Assembly (NCBI GenBank): GCA_946498245.1
Contig: CAMMNN010000030.1
Location: 1 to 43,737, forward strand
Length of the DNA stretch: 43,737 nt
Source of the DNA: an uncultured Clostridium sp.
GTDB taxonomy: Bacteria > Bacillota > Clostridia > Lachnospirales > Lachnospiraceae
Direction: 5' to 3'
In this document: piece after piece, positions 1 through 6,462 of the stretch
Layout of the letters: the number at the start of each line of letters is the position of its first letter
Numbering within the stretch: the first letter of the stretch is position 1
The notes under the pieces: generated by a model
The model's input: only the letters and a program-made list of their open reading frames with translations
Databases searched by the model: none
What the model was told of the DNA's origin: nothing
Made by a program: the position numbers and the translations under genes

Positions 1-68
1 TTGTCCTTGGTCATGTTGTAATTGCGCTGCTTACATTCTGTGCATGCCAGTGTAATTCTTGTACGCAC
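1..68 (-). CDS. rpmG: 50S ribosomal protein L33, N-terminal part (runs off the window)
   Basis: Structural protein of the large ribosomal subunit. Reading the minus strand from a GTG at 66-68 gives 22 codons beginning M-R-T-R-I-T-L-A-C-T-E-C, the typical start of the zinc-ribbon form of L33, with the first C-x-x-C pair visible. A GGAGG site lies just upstream of the GTG. The rest of the gene lies to the left of position 1. In Clostridia this gene usually heads an rpmG-secE-nusG operon, but that cannot be seen here. Two good minus-strand promoters lie upstream. Confidence 0.9.
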   Translation of the reverse strand, partial: MRTRITLACTECKQRNYNMTKD

Positions 69-165
69 GACTTCCACCTCCACTTAAATTCTTGTTGTTG
101 AGGTCCTTTCTTTTCTCTAAATTTGAGCATAAAAAAAAGACCTAGGCTCTTCCATTCGCCCGTCT

Positions 166-194
166 ACTATATCACAAATCCCAGTATTCGTCAA
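166..194 (-). promoter_or_regulatory. Sigma-A promoter P1 for rpmG
   Basis: On the minus strand TTGACG (189-194) is followed after exactly 17 bases by TATAGT (166-171). It is the nearer of two tandem promoters ahead of rpmG. Confidence 0.75.
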
Positions 195-222
195 CGCTTT
201 TTTATTTTTATCTCAGGAATCT

Positions 223-251
223 AGTATAACACGACTGAAGAAAAATAGCAA
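223..251 (-). promoter_or_regulatory. Sigma-A promoter P2 for rpmG
   Basis: On the minus strand TTGCTA (246-251), 17 bases, TATACT (223-228). Lies 57 bp upstream of P1 and points the same way. Tandem promoters fit a growth-regulated ribosomal protein gene. Confidence 0.55.
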
Positions 252-282
252 TAGAAAATAATCGGCTTTCCATTGGCAAATA

Positions 283-346
283 TGTAAAGTGCACTTGACA
301 TTCATTTTCGGTTCTGCTATACTCAAAATGTAAAGTACTTTATACA
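283..346 (+). promoter_or_regulatory. Promoter with twin operators for the XRE regulator
   Basis: TTGACA (295-300), a 17-base spacer and TATACT (318-323) form a near-consensus sigma-A promoter. Two related 18-base imperfect palindromes flank it: 283-300 overlaps the -35 box and has core AAGTGCACTT; 329-346 lies just downstream of the -10 box and has core AAAGTACTTT. Both begin TGTAAAGT and end ACA, and their starts are 46 bp apart. This layout suggests repression by the small XRE protein encoded directly downstream; that link is inferred. Confidence 0.7.
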
Positions 347-366
347 TTTTACCCACCTTTGGGGAG

Positions 367-570
367 GTGCCTATGAAAAACCGCATTCAGGAACTGCGAA
401 AAGCCGGAAAAATCCGGCAGGAGGATTTGGCGGAAGCCGTGGGCGTTACCCGGCAGACCATTATTTCTCTGGAAAACGGGAAATACAATGCGTCCCTCCA
501 GCTTGCTCACAGGATCGCAAAATACTTCCATTTAACCATTGAAGAAGTTTTTTTATTTGAGGAGGAATAA
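367..570 (+). CDS. Small XRE-family helix-turn-helix regulator
   Basis: DNA-binding protein of 67 residues consisting almost only of an XRE/Cro-type helix-turn-helix. The sequence runs N-x-x-Q-E-L-R-K, then a turn around [14 protein letters not shown], recognition helix I-x-x-L-E-N-G-K, and a closing F-x-L-T-I-E-E-V-F. The ATG is preceded by GGGGAGGTG at good spacing. This compact type is commonly paired with a membrane protein gene, and here the next gene starts 3 bases after its stop with its Shine-Dalgarno inside the regulator's last codons, so the two are translationally linked. Likely autorepressed through the palindromes at 283-300 and 329-346 (inferred). Confidence 0.85.
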   Translation: MPMKNRIQELRKAGKIRQEDLAEAVGVTRQTIISLENGKYNASLQLAHRIAKYFHLTIEEVFLFEEE

Positions 571-573
571 TTT

Positions 574-1062
574 ATGTTGTTAAATCACCTTTTTTATGAC
601 GCTCCTATTGATTTTGAAAAGCGCTGCAGGCGGCGGATCGCCATAGGCGCCGCCGCTGTGCTTCTGGGAATTGCCACCCTGCTGGTCTGGACGTGTCTTT
701 CTCCCAATCTGCCAGTGCTTTACCTGGAAGAGCAGTCCAGAACCGCCACCGCTGACTTTTACGCTCCTCTGGGAGCCGCGCTGATCGCAGCCGGCCTTAT
801 TAAAATACGGCAGAACCGGCGCATTTTAAGAGATCCTGCCCTGAAGAAACAGCGGGAAATCCAGGAAACGGACGAAAGGAACCGCATTCTCGGCCTGCGC
901 TGCTGGGCCTACGCCGGTTATACCATGTTCCTGCTGCTGTATATTGCCACTCTGGCTGCCGGATTTATCAGCCTTACCGTACTGAAGGTCCTTTTGGCCG
1001 TAACCGGTCTGTTCGCCTTCCTTCTGCTTATCTTCCGCCTTATTCTGCAGCGCTCCATGTAG
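574..1062 (+). CDS. Hypothetical membrane protein linked to the XRE regulator
   Basis: Protein of 162 residues with about four hydrophobic segments (roughly residues 23-43, 62-80, 110-130 and 135-157). A basic, charged loop of about 30 residues follows the second segment. No enzyme motif was recognised. It resembles in layout the small integral membrane proteins encoded with YozG-like XRE regulators; the function of such pairs is not settled. Its start uses GGAGGAAT inside the end of the upstream gene. Its last 23 bases overlap, tail to tail, the end of the phosphodiesterase gene on the other strand, so there is no room for a terminator. Confidence 0.7.
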   Translation: MLLNHLFYDAPIDFEKRCRRRIAIGAAAVLLGIATLLVWTCLSPNLPVLYLEEQSRTATADFYAPLGAALIAAGLIKIRQNRRILRDPALKKQREIQETDERNRILGLRCWAYAGYTMFLLLYIATLAAGFISLTVLKVLLAVTGLFAFLLLIFRLILQRSM

Positions 1063-2350
1063 ATTCCAGAAGGGAAAGCACCGGGCTGCCTTCAGCGTCA
1101 GGAAGCTCCAGCCCCAAAATCTTTGCCAGGGTGGGCCCTTCATCCATTAATTTCATGGAATCCGCAGAAGCGCCTGCCGCAAAATCAGGGCCTGATCCGG
1201 CAAAAAAGGTCTGATACCCTTCTCTGGACGGGTGATAGCCATGGTTCCCTCTGTGAAGCCTGGGATCCTTCTCCCGGTCAACGGCTTCCCAGGGACGTTC
1301 AAAGCCATTTTGGAAATACCAGCCCCGGGCGGCTTCCACCATAAAGGCGCAGGCGGGATCCGCCCCCATGGCTGCGGCCTCTTCTCCTGTGTAAATCCTG
1401 CCTACAGGGGAAGAAGGCCGTTTCTCCCAGGCCTCCAGCCATTGCCGTACACGCGGTCTGTCCCCGGGCTTGCGGACATAGATGCAGCAGGAGCCGCCGC
1501 TTTCCCGTGCCAAAACCTTCCAGCTCTTTACCTTTCCGTCCTTCCCTTTCAGCCAGCCCAGCTTTTTTAAATAGTAGTTCGGATAAGACACCTTTTTCGT
1601 ATCCATCTGATAGTGATCTCCCAGGAGAACCACATTGGTTGTGTCTTTCCACCCTAATTTCTCGATTTTATCTAACACTTCCCCCAGCCGCTTATCGTGG
1701 CGTTCCAGGGCTTCTCTGGCCTGAAAGCTGTTGACTCCGAAATCGTGGCGCTTGCTGTCCACATCTGTCCAGTGTACCAGGCACACATCAGGCCGGTATT
1801 TCTCCAATGTGTACAGAAAACACGCCTGTACAAAGGAGTCCAGAGCCGGCTGCTTTACTCCGTCCAGCATGGAACCGAATTTCCGGAAAAGCTCCCACTG
1901 AAAAAGCAGGGGACCGTTTTTCAGAGATACCAGGATCTGGTTCTGCCAGGGACGGTTGGCCCATATCTCCGGAAGGTTGCAGGCAATACGGGCTCCTCCT
2001 GTCACCGGCCAGAGAAAGGCCGCCGTTTTCATGCCCTTTTTCTCCGCCTCATCATAAAGAGTCGTCCCTTTTATAAAGCGCCTCTGCCAAAACCAATCCG
2101 GCTCTTCTCTCCACGGCTGAAATCTTAAATTGTTTACGATTCCGTGTTTCCCCGGGCTGCGGCCCGTTACAATGGTAGCGTGAGCCGGATAGGTCAGACT
2201 GGGATAAACGCTTTCTACGTGGCTGCATACCGCAGCCTCTTTAAAATACCGTTTAAAGTTCGGCAGCTCCTTCATTCTCTCCAGATCTGCTTCCCCTACT
2301 GCGTCCAGGGAAATTACAATGAGTCTGTTTCTTTTTATCTTATTTTTCAT
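1040..2350 (-). CDS. Alkaline phosphatase superfamily phosphodiesterase / nucleotide pyrophosphatase
   Basis: Putative two-zinc phosphodiesterase of the type I phosphodiesterase / nucleotide pyrophosphatase (NPP) group, 436 residues. The first metal ligand is D16 in I-S-L-D-A. The nucleophile is probably T53 in S-L-T-Y-P-A-H-A-T. Further ligands appear in W-T-D-V-D-S-x-x-H, L-G-D-H-Y-Q-M-D and the C-terminal H-R-G-N-H-G-Y-H-P. There is no signal peptide, so it appears cytoplasmic. Start ATG at 2350 has AAAGGAG at 7 bases. The start lies inside the end of rarA (11-base overlap), so the two are cotranscribed. The physiological substrate cannot be told from sequence. Confidence 0.85.
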   Translation of the reverse strand: MKNKIKRNRLIVISLDAVGEADLERMKELPNFKRYFKEAAVCSHVESVYPSLTYPAHATIVTGRSPGKHGIVNNLRFQPWREEPDWFWQRRFIKGTTLYDEAEKKGMKTAAFLWPVTGGARIACNLPEIWANRPWQNQILVSLKNGPLLFQWELFRKFGSMLDGVKQPALDSFVQACFLYTLEKYRPDVCLVHWTDVDSKRHDFGVNSFQAREALERHDKRLGEVLDKIEKLGWKDTTNVVLLGDHYQMDTKKVSYPNYYLKKLGWLKGKDGKVKSWKVLARESGGSCCIYVRKPGDRPRVRQWLEAWEKRPSSPVGRIYTGEEAAAMGADPACAFMVEAARGWYFQNGFERPWEAVDREKDPRLHRGNHGYHPSREGYQTFFAGSGPDFAAGASADSMKLMDEGPTLAKILGLELPDAEGSPVLSLLESTWSAAE

Positions 2351-3671
2351 CTATATACTCCTTTAGAAATTCCAGGTGCCGTTTTATCTGTTTCTCATAC
2401 CCGTTTTCCGTTGGCCGGTAAAAATGGCTGTCCGTCAATCCGTCAGGAAGATACTGCTGTTTTACATAGTGGTTGGGATAGTCGTGGGCGTACAGGTAGC
2501 CCTTACCGTGTCCCAGCTTTTCCGCTCCTTTGTAGTGCTTGTCCTGAAGGTGAACCGGGACGGGCATAGTCCGAGTCTCCTCCACCGCCCGCATAGCCTC
2601 AGAAACCGCCAGACAGGCCGCATTGCTTTTAGGAGCGCAGGCCACATAGGTAACGGCCTGGGACAAAATAATCTGGGCTTCCGGCATTCCCACCCGTTCT
2701 ACCGCCTGAGCTGCGCTCACCGCCACGGTCAGGGCCTGGGGATCAGCGTTTCCTACGTCTTCCGCCGCACAGATCATAATTCTCCGGGAAATAAATTTAA
2801 TGTCTTCTCCGGCGTAAAGCATCCGCGCCAGATAATATACCGCAGCGTCGGGATCCGACCCCCTCATGCTTTTTATAAAGGCCGAAATGGTATCGTAGTG
2901 GCTGTCGCCGCTTTTATCGTAGCGCACGACCCTTTTCTGGATACACTCCTGGGCCGCAGCCAGATCAATGTGAATGAGGCCGTCCCGGCTTCTCTCCGTA
3001 GTCAGGATTCCTAATTCTATGGCATTTAACGCCGCTCTGGCGTCGCCGTTGGCCGTATCCGCCAAAAATTCCAGGGCATCTTCCCCGATCTCAGCCCGGT
3101 ATGCCCCCATTCCCCGTTCCTCATCTGTGACAGCCCTTTTCAGGAGTTTTTTAATGTCCTCCTTTTCCAAAGGCTTCAATTCAAAAATCCGGGAACGGGA
3201 CAGCAGCGCCCCATTGACCTCAAAGAACGGATTTTCCGTAGTAGCCCCTATGAGGATCAAGGTTCCGTCTTCTACAAAGGGAAGGAGGTAGTCCTGCTGG
3301 CCCTTATTAAAGCGGTGAATCTCGTCTACAAAGAGGATCGTCTTGCGGCCGTACATTCCCAGGGCGTCTTTCGCCTCCTTTACCACTTCCTCCATATCCT
3401 TTTTTCCGGCTACCGTGGCATTAATCTGTTTAAACTCCGCGCTGGTGGTGTTGGCAATGACTTTTGCCAGCGTCGTTTTTCCCGTTCCCGGCGGCCCGTA
3501 AAATATCAGGGACCCCAGTTTATCCGCCTGAATCGCCCGGTAGAGCAGCTTGTCTTTTCCGATAATGTGCTGCTGTCCCACTACTTCGTCCAGGGTTCTG
3601 GGCCTCAGCCGGGACGCCAGGGGCGCCTCTGTTTCCTTTGCCGTTTCTCTCATATAGTCAAATAAATCCAT
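2340..3671 (-). CDS. rarA: Replication-associated recombination protein A (MgsA/RarA AAA+ ATPase)
   Basis: AAA+ ATPase of the clamp-loader-related RarA/MgsA/WRNIP1 family, which acts at stalled replication forks. The 443 residues match the family length. Walker A G-P-P-G-T-G-K-T is at 59-66, Walker B F-V-D-E-I-H near 115, and sensor-1 G-A-T-T-E-N-P follows. The N-terminal phrase L-R-P-x-T-L-D-E-V-V-G-Q and the C-terminal tetramerisation part with H-Y-K-G-A and Y-L-Y-A-H-D-Y-P-N-H are characteristic. It is the first gene of a two-gene unit with the downstream phosphodiesterase. Confidence 0.95.
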   Translation of the reverse strand: MDLFDYMRETAKETEAPLASRLRPRTLDEVVGQQHIIGKDKLLYRAIQADKLGSLIFYGPPGTGKTTLAKVIANTTSAEFKQINATVAGKKDMEEVVKEAKDALGMYGRKTILFVDEIHRFNKGQQDYLLPFVEDGTLILIGATTENPFFEVNGALLSRSRIFELKPLEKEDIKKLLKRAVTDEERGMGAYRAEIGEDALEFLADTANGDARAALNAIELGILTTERSRDGLIHIDLAAAQECIQKRVVRYDKSGDSHYDTISAFIKSMRGSDPDAAVYYLARMLYAGEDIKFISRRIMICAAEDVGNADPQALTVAVSAAQAVERVGMPEAQIILSQAVTYVACAPKSNAACLAVSEAMRAVEETRTMPVPVHLQDKHYKGAEKLGHGKGYLYAHDYPNHYVKQQYLPDGLTDSHFYRPTENGYEKQIKRHLEFLKEYIDEK

Positions 3672-3702
3672 GGTATCACCTTATCTTTTTCATGTTCCGG
3701 CG

Positions 3703-4407
3703 TTAATCTACTACCAATTCGTCAGCCGTAACAAAAGTATAGCCCTGCGCCTGCAGAGTGTCAATGATTTCCAGAGCCGCCTGTACGGATGTAGAAAATA
3801 TATCATGCATCAGAATTACATCCCCGTTTTTTACTTTCTTCAGCACTCTTTGGGTAATCTGGGATGTGTTCTCATATTTCCAATCCAGACTGTCCACAGA
3901 CCAAAAAACCGGAGTCAGGTTTAATTCCTCTGCCAGTTCTTCGTTCCAGGCCCCGTAAGGAGGCCGCAGGTACTCCGGCTTTTTTCCCGTAATGGCCTTG
4001 ATTAAACTGCCGGTTTCTTCTACAGATTCACAGACCGCCTCTGCGCCTTCTTCCGTCATCTGTTCATGGCGGAATCCGTGATTCCCGATTAGATGGCCAT
4101 CTCTCTCCATCTCCAAAACCAACTCTTCATTGCCTTCTATATTAGCCCCCATGAGAAAAAATGTTGCCTTCACTCCCCGCTCTCTCAATCCTTCCAAAAG
4201 CTCTTTTGTATATATGGGGTGGGGGCCGTCGTCAAATGTCAGGGCAATGGTCTTTTCCGCCGGCATTTCTATCACGCCTTCCGCCCCTGAATCCGCTTCC
4301 CTGGTTTCCTTTCTTCCCATTCCGCCCAAAGTCATATATAAAAGAATCGCCAGCAGCAAGGCGTCTGTCCCTAAAACTGCCAGTAATTGCCGGACTGCTC
4401 TCTTCAT
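3703..4407 (-). CDS. Polysaccharide deacetylase (NodB homology domain)
   Basis: Predicted metal-dependent carbohydrate deacetylase (CE4), 234 residues, with an N-terminal transmembrane or uncleaved signal segment (about 8-28) that places the domain outside the membrane. CE4 motifs are complete: T-F-D-D-G-P at 57-62, the metal pair H110/H114 in G-N-H-G-F-R-H, R-P-P-Y-G at 148-152, S-V-D-S-x-D-W near 170, and I-L-M-H-D near 200. Substrates in this family are peptidoglycan or chitin-type N-acetyl sugars. It resembles PdaA/PdaB-type sporulation deacetylases, but which one is unclear. RBS GGAGGAAG precedes the ATG. Confidence 0.88.
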   Translation of the reverse strand: MKRAVRQLLAVLGTDALLLAILLYMTLGGMGRKETREADSGAEGVIEMPAEKTIALTFDDGPHPIYTKELLEGLRERGVKATFFLMGANIEGNEELVLEMERDGHLIGNHGFRHEQMTEEGAEAVCESVEETGSLIKAITGKKPEYLRPPYGAWNEELAEELNLTPVFWSVDSLDWKYENTSQITQRVLKKVKNGDVILMHDIFSTSVQAALEIIDTLQAQGYTFVTADELVVD

Positions 4408-4489
4408 AGCTTCCTCCTTTTCTACATAATATATCCTATGCCGGAAAAGAGCAGTTTAGATGTTCGATATAAATGACTGTGCTTTTTTC

Positions 4490-4538
4490 TTGACATACTG
4501 GTTCAGGTATGCTATATTTTAGTTAGTTTCAACTAACT
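4490..4538 (+). promoter_or_regulatory. Promoter with metal-regulator-like palindrome upstream of the DUF2325 gene
   Basis: TTGACA (4490-4495), 17 bases, TATATT (4513-4518). Two bases later an 18-base palindrome with perfect 8-base arms (AGTTAGTT, spacer TC, AACTAACT) covers 4521-4538, across the expected transcription start. The A-G-T-T-A-G / C-T-A-A-C-T arms resemble operators of the DtxR/IdeR/MntR group of iron and manganese repressors. The identity of the regulator is inferred; none is encoded nearby. Confidence 0.7.
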
Positions 4539-4559
4539 CTTTTCTCTTGAGGTGATTTT

Positions 4560-4844
4560 ATGAGCGTAGTGATTATAGGCGGAAATGAACGCATGGTTTA
4601 TCAATATGAAGACATCTGTAAACGTTACGGCTGCAAAGCCAAGGTTTTTGTCAAAGAGCACGGCCAAATCCGTAAAAAGATCGGCTGTCCCGATCTTTTG
4701 ATCCTCTTTACCGGCACTGCGTCCCACAAAATGGCCATCAGTGCATCTCAGGAGGCAAAGAAAAATAACATTCCCATCGCCCATGTCCACACCAGCAGCG
4801 CAGCCGCCCTGCACTCTGTTTTAGCGGAGCACTGTTCCGCCTGA
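4560..4844 (+). CDS. DUF2325 domain protein
   Basis: A 94-residue single-domain protein of the DUF2325 family. It starts M-S-V-V-I-I-G-G-N-E-R, a Rossmann-like beta strand and glycine turn. It continues with Y-x-x-I-C-K-R-Y-G-C and a second half containing D-L-L-I-L-F-T-G-T-A-S-H-K-M and I-P-I-A-H-V-H-T-S-S-A-A-A-L. Its biochemical role is not established. The metal-repressor-like operator upstream and the ZIP transporter gene just beyond point to metal homeostasis, which is inference. It is followed by a strongly structured intergenic block and not by another plus-strand gene. Confidence 0.8.
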   Translation: MSVVIIGGNERMVYQYEDICKRYGCKAKVFVKEHGQIRKKIGCPDLLILFTGTASHKMAISASQEAKKNNIPIAHVHTSSAAALHSVLAEHCSA

Positions 4845-4887
4845 CCATTCAGCCCACTATCTTTAATACCTTTTTTCTCCATAAAAA

Positions 4888-4980
4888 GAATCCTGCAAAG
4901 CAGGATTCTCCGCCTGCGGCGGGTCGCTTTAGCGACATAACTCATCTCCGCCGCAGTGCGTTCCTGCCCGGAAGGGCTTT
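4888..4980. repeat. Nested hairpin element, candidate dispersed palindromic repeat
   Basis: Three structures lie side by side. A perfect 9-bp hairpin with a 3-base loop covers 4888-4908. A 9-bp inverted repeat (CTGCGGCGG at 4914-4922, CCGCCGCAG at 4948-4956) encloses a 5-bp hairpin at 4923-4936. A short GCCC/GGGC hairpin sits near 4966-4977. No ORF is credible here. The layout suits a REP-like genomic repeat; copy number cannot be judged from one window. Confidence 0.5.
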
Positions 4981-5023
4981 TTATTCTACAGGAAACTCAG
5001 AGGAATTTCCTGTAGAATAAAAA
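4978..5023. terminator. Bidirectional-looking hairpin between DUF2325 and ZIP genes
   Basis: Perfect 18-bp arms at 4978-4995 and 5006-5023 with a 10-base loop. The arms begin with five T and end with five A, so a U-tract follows the stem on either strand. It would stop transcripts from both flanking genes. Confidence 0.6.
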
Positions 5024-5050
5024 CAGCCGCTCTTTTTTCGGAGCGGCTGC
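5018..5050 (-). terminator. Rho-independent terminator of the ZIP transporter gene
   Basis: On the minus strand a 9-bp stem (5041-5049 with 5024-5032) with an 8-base loop is followed by GTTTTTA. It lies about 20 bases downstream of the ZIP stop codon. Confidence 0.85.
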
Positions 5051-5067
5051 ATTTTTGTGCATAAAGT

Positions 5068-5844
5068 TTACCCTAACGCTACATCTAATACCATCATTAG
5101 GGCAAATCCCACGGCAAAGCCAATGGTTCCAATGTTGCTGTGTTCTCCCTGGGACGCCTCGGGAATCAATTCTTCCACAACTACGTAAATCATAGCCCCG
5201 GCCGCAAAAGCCAGCAGCCCCGGCAGAATCGGGTCTACCACAGAGGCCAGCATAATAGCCGTCACCGCGCTGATGGGTTCCACAATGCCGGACATGGCCC
5301 CGGCCAGAAACGCCTTGCCTTTCCCCACGCCTTCACTCTTTAGGGGCATGGAGATAATAGCTCCCTCCGGAAAGTTTTGGATAGCGATTCCCAGGGACAG
5401 AGCGATGGCCCCGGCCAAAGTAATTTCCCCGTGGCCTGTCATTACCCCGGCAAAAACGGCTCCTGTGGCCGCCCCCTCCGGAAAATTGTGAATGGTCACC
5501 GCCAGCATCAGCATTGTGGTCTTCTTTAAATGGCTCTTTAAGCCCTCCGGCTCTTTGCTTCCCAAATGAAGATGGGGAACCACCTGGTCCATCAGCAGTA
5601 AGAAACCGATTCCCAGCAAAAAACCTATCACTGCCGGCAGAAATGCCATCTTACCCATGTGCTCTGACATATCCATAGCGGGAATCAGCAATGACCACAC
5701 GGAAGCAGCCACCATTACTCCTGCGGCAAAGCCCAGAAGCAGGTTTTGTATTTTGGGCTTGATTTGATCTTTCATAAAAAATACGCAGGCTGCCCCCGCC
5801 GTTGTCCCTATAAACGGGAGCAGCAGTCCGATTACAATATTCAT
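5068..5844 (-). CDS. ZIP family divalent metal transporter
   Basis: Integral membrane metal importer of the ZIP family (ZupT-like), 258 residues with about eight transmembrane segments. The hallmark metal site is present twice: H-N-F-P-E-G in the fourth segment and Q-N-F-P-E-G in the fifth. A histidine-containing loop V-P-H-L-H-L-G precedes it. Likely substrates are zinc, iron or manganese; specificity cannot be read from the sequence. It is a single gene with AGGAGAG upstream of the ATG and its own strong terminator. Its neighbour on the other side of the intergenic block is the DUF2325 gene with a metal-repressor-like operator. Confidence 0.92.
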   Translation of the reverse strand: MNIVIGLLLPFIGTTAGAACVFFMKDQIKPKIQNLLLGFAAGVMVAASVWSLLIPAMDMSEHMGKMAFLPAVIGFLLGIGFLLLMDQVVPHLHLGSKEPEGLKSHLKKTTMLMLAVTIHNFPEGAATGAVFAGVMTGHGEITLAGAIALSLGIAIQNFPEGAIISMPLKSEGVGKGKAFLAGAMSGIVEPISAVTAIMLASVVDPILPGLLAFAAGAMIYVVVEELIPEASQGEHSNIGTIGFAVGFALMMVLDVALG

Positions 5845-5952
5845 CCTACTTATCTCTCCTTTTGTCTTCTGATAATACTGTATGGATTAAGCTTACAGTC
5901 ATTGACAAAAAAAGTCCAGATAAATTTTATGGAAACAAGAACTGCCGGCCTG

Positions 5953-6444
5953 CTATCTTTTCCTTACAAGCTCTATCGCTTCTTTTCCGGTCATATGGTC
6001 GATTGCCATTTCAAGCATACAAAGAGGTCCCCATTCGCGGTTTATGGCCTCACTGCGGCTGGCGGGAGTCGCCTCCGGGGAATATTTGGCCGCCAGTTTT
6101 TCAATTGCCGCCCTCTTTTCAGCTTCCTCTTCAATGACCCGCATTCTCCCAAACGCAATTACGCTTCTAAAATAAGTCGTATATTCTTCCGGCACAACGG
6201 AGTCCCTGTCAATTACACAGAACGACGCTTTTTCATTTCTCTTTACAGCATCTAATTTATGACCTGCTTTTGCGCTGTGAAAATATATTTTTTCTCCATC
6301 ATATACATAGCTGATGGGAACGGCATAGGGATAACCGTCGTCGCCGGCTAAGGCAAGTACGCCGGAGGTTCCCCTGTACAGAATATCCGCAATTTCCTGC
6401 TGCGGCAGCGCCTGTTTTTTTCTCCTCATTTCCCGAAATGCCAT
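5953..6444 (-). CDS. Pyridoxamine 5'-phosphate oxidase-like (NimA-type) flavin protein
   Basis: Protein of 163 residues with the split-barrel flavin-binding fold of the PNPOx-like family, closest in style to NimA/nitroimidazole-resistance-like proteins. It begins M-R-R-K-K-Q-x-L and continues L-x-x-G-T-x-G-V-L-A-L-x-G-D-D-G-Y-P-Y-A-V-P-I-S-Y-V-Y. Next come I-Y-F-H-S-A-x-x-G-H-K-L-D and A-S-F-C-V-I-D-R-D, then a typical F-R-S-V-I-A-F-G-R-x-R-V-I-x-x-E-x-E-K. Activity on any given substrate is not established. Start supported by GGAGG at 6-7 bases. It lies 18 bases downstream of the PL8 gene and may be cotranscribed with it. Confidence 0.85.
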   Translation of the reverse strand: MAFREMRRKKQALPQQEIADILYRGTSGVLALAGDDGYPYAVPISYVYDGEKIYFHSAKAGHKLDAVKRNEKASFCVIDRDSVVPEEYTTYFRSVIAFGRMRVIEEEAEKRAAIEKLAAKYSPEATPASRSEAINREWGPLCMLEMAIDHMTGKEAIELVRKR

Positions 6445-6462
6445 AATAAACCTCCAGTTTCT

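Noticed and set aside
1232-2128. Several plus-strand ORFs opposite the phosphodiesterase gene
   Set aside because: They are antisense shadows with no ribosome sites and Pro/Ser/Leu-rich random composition.
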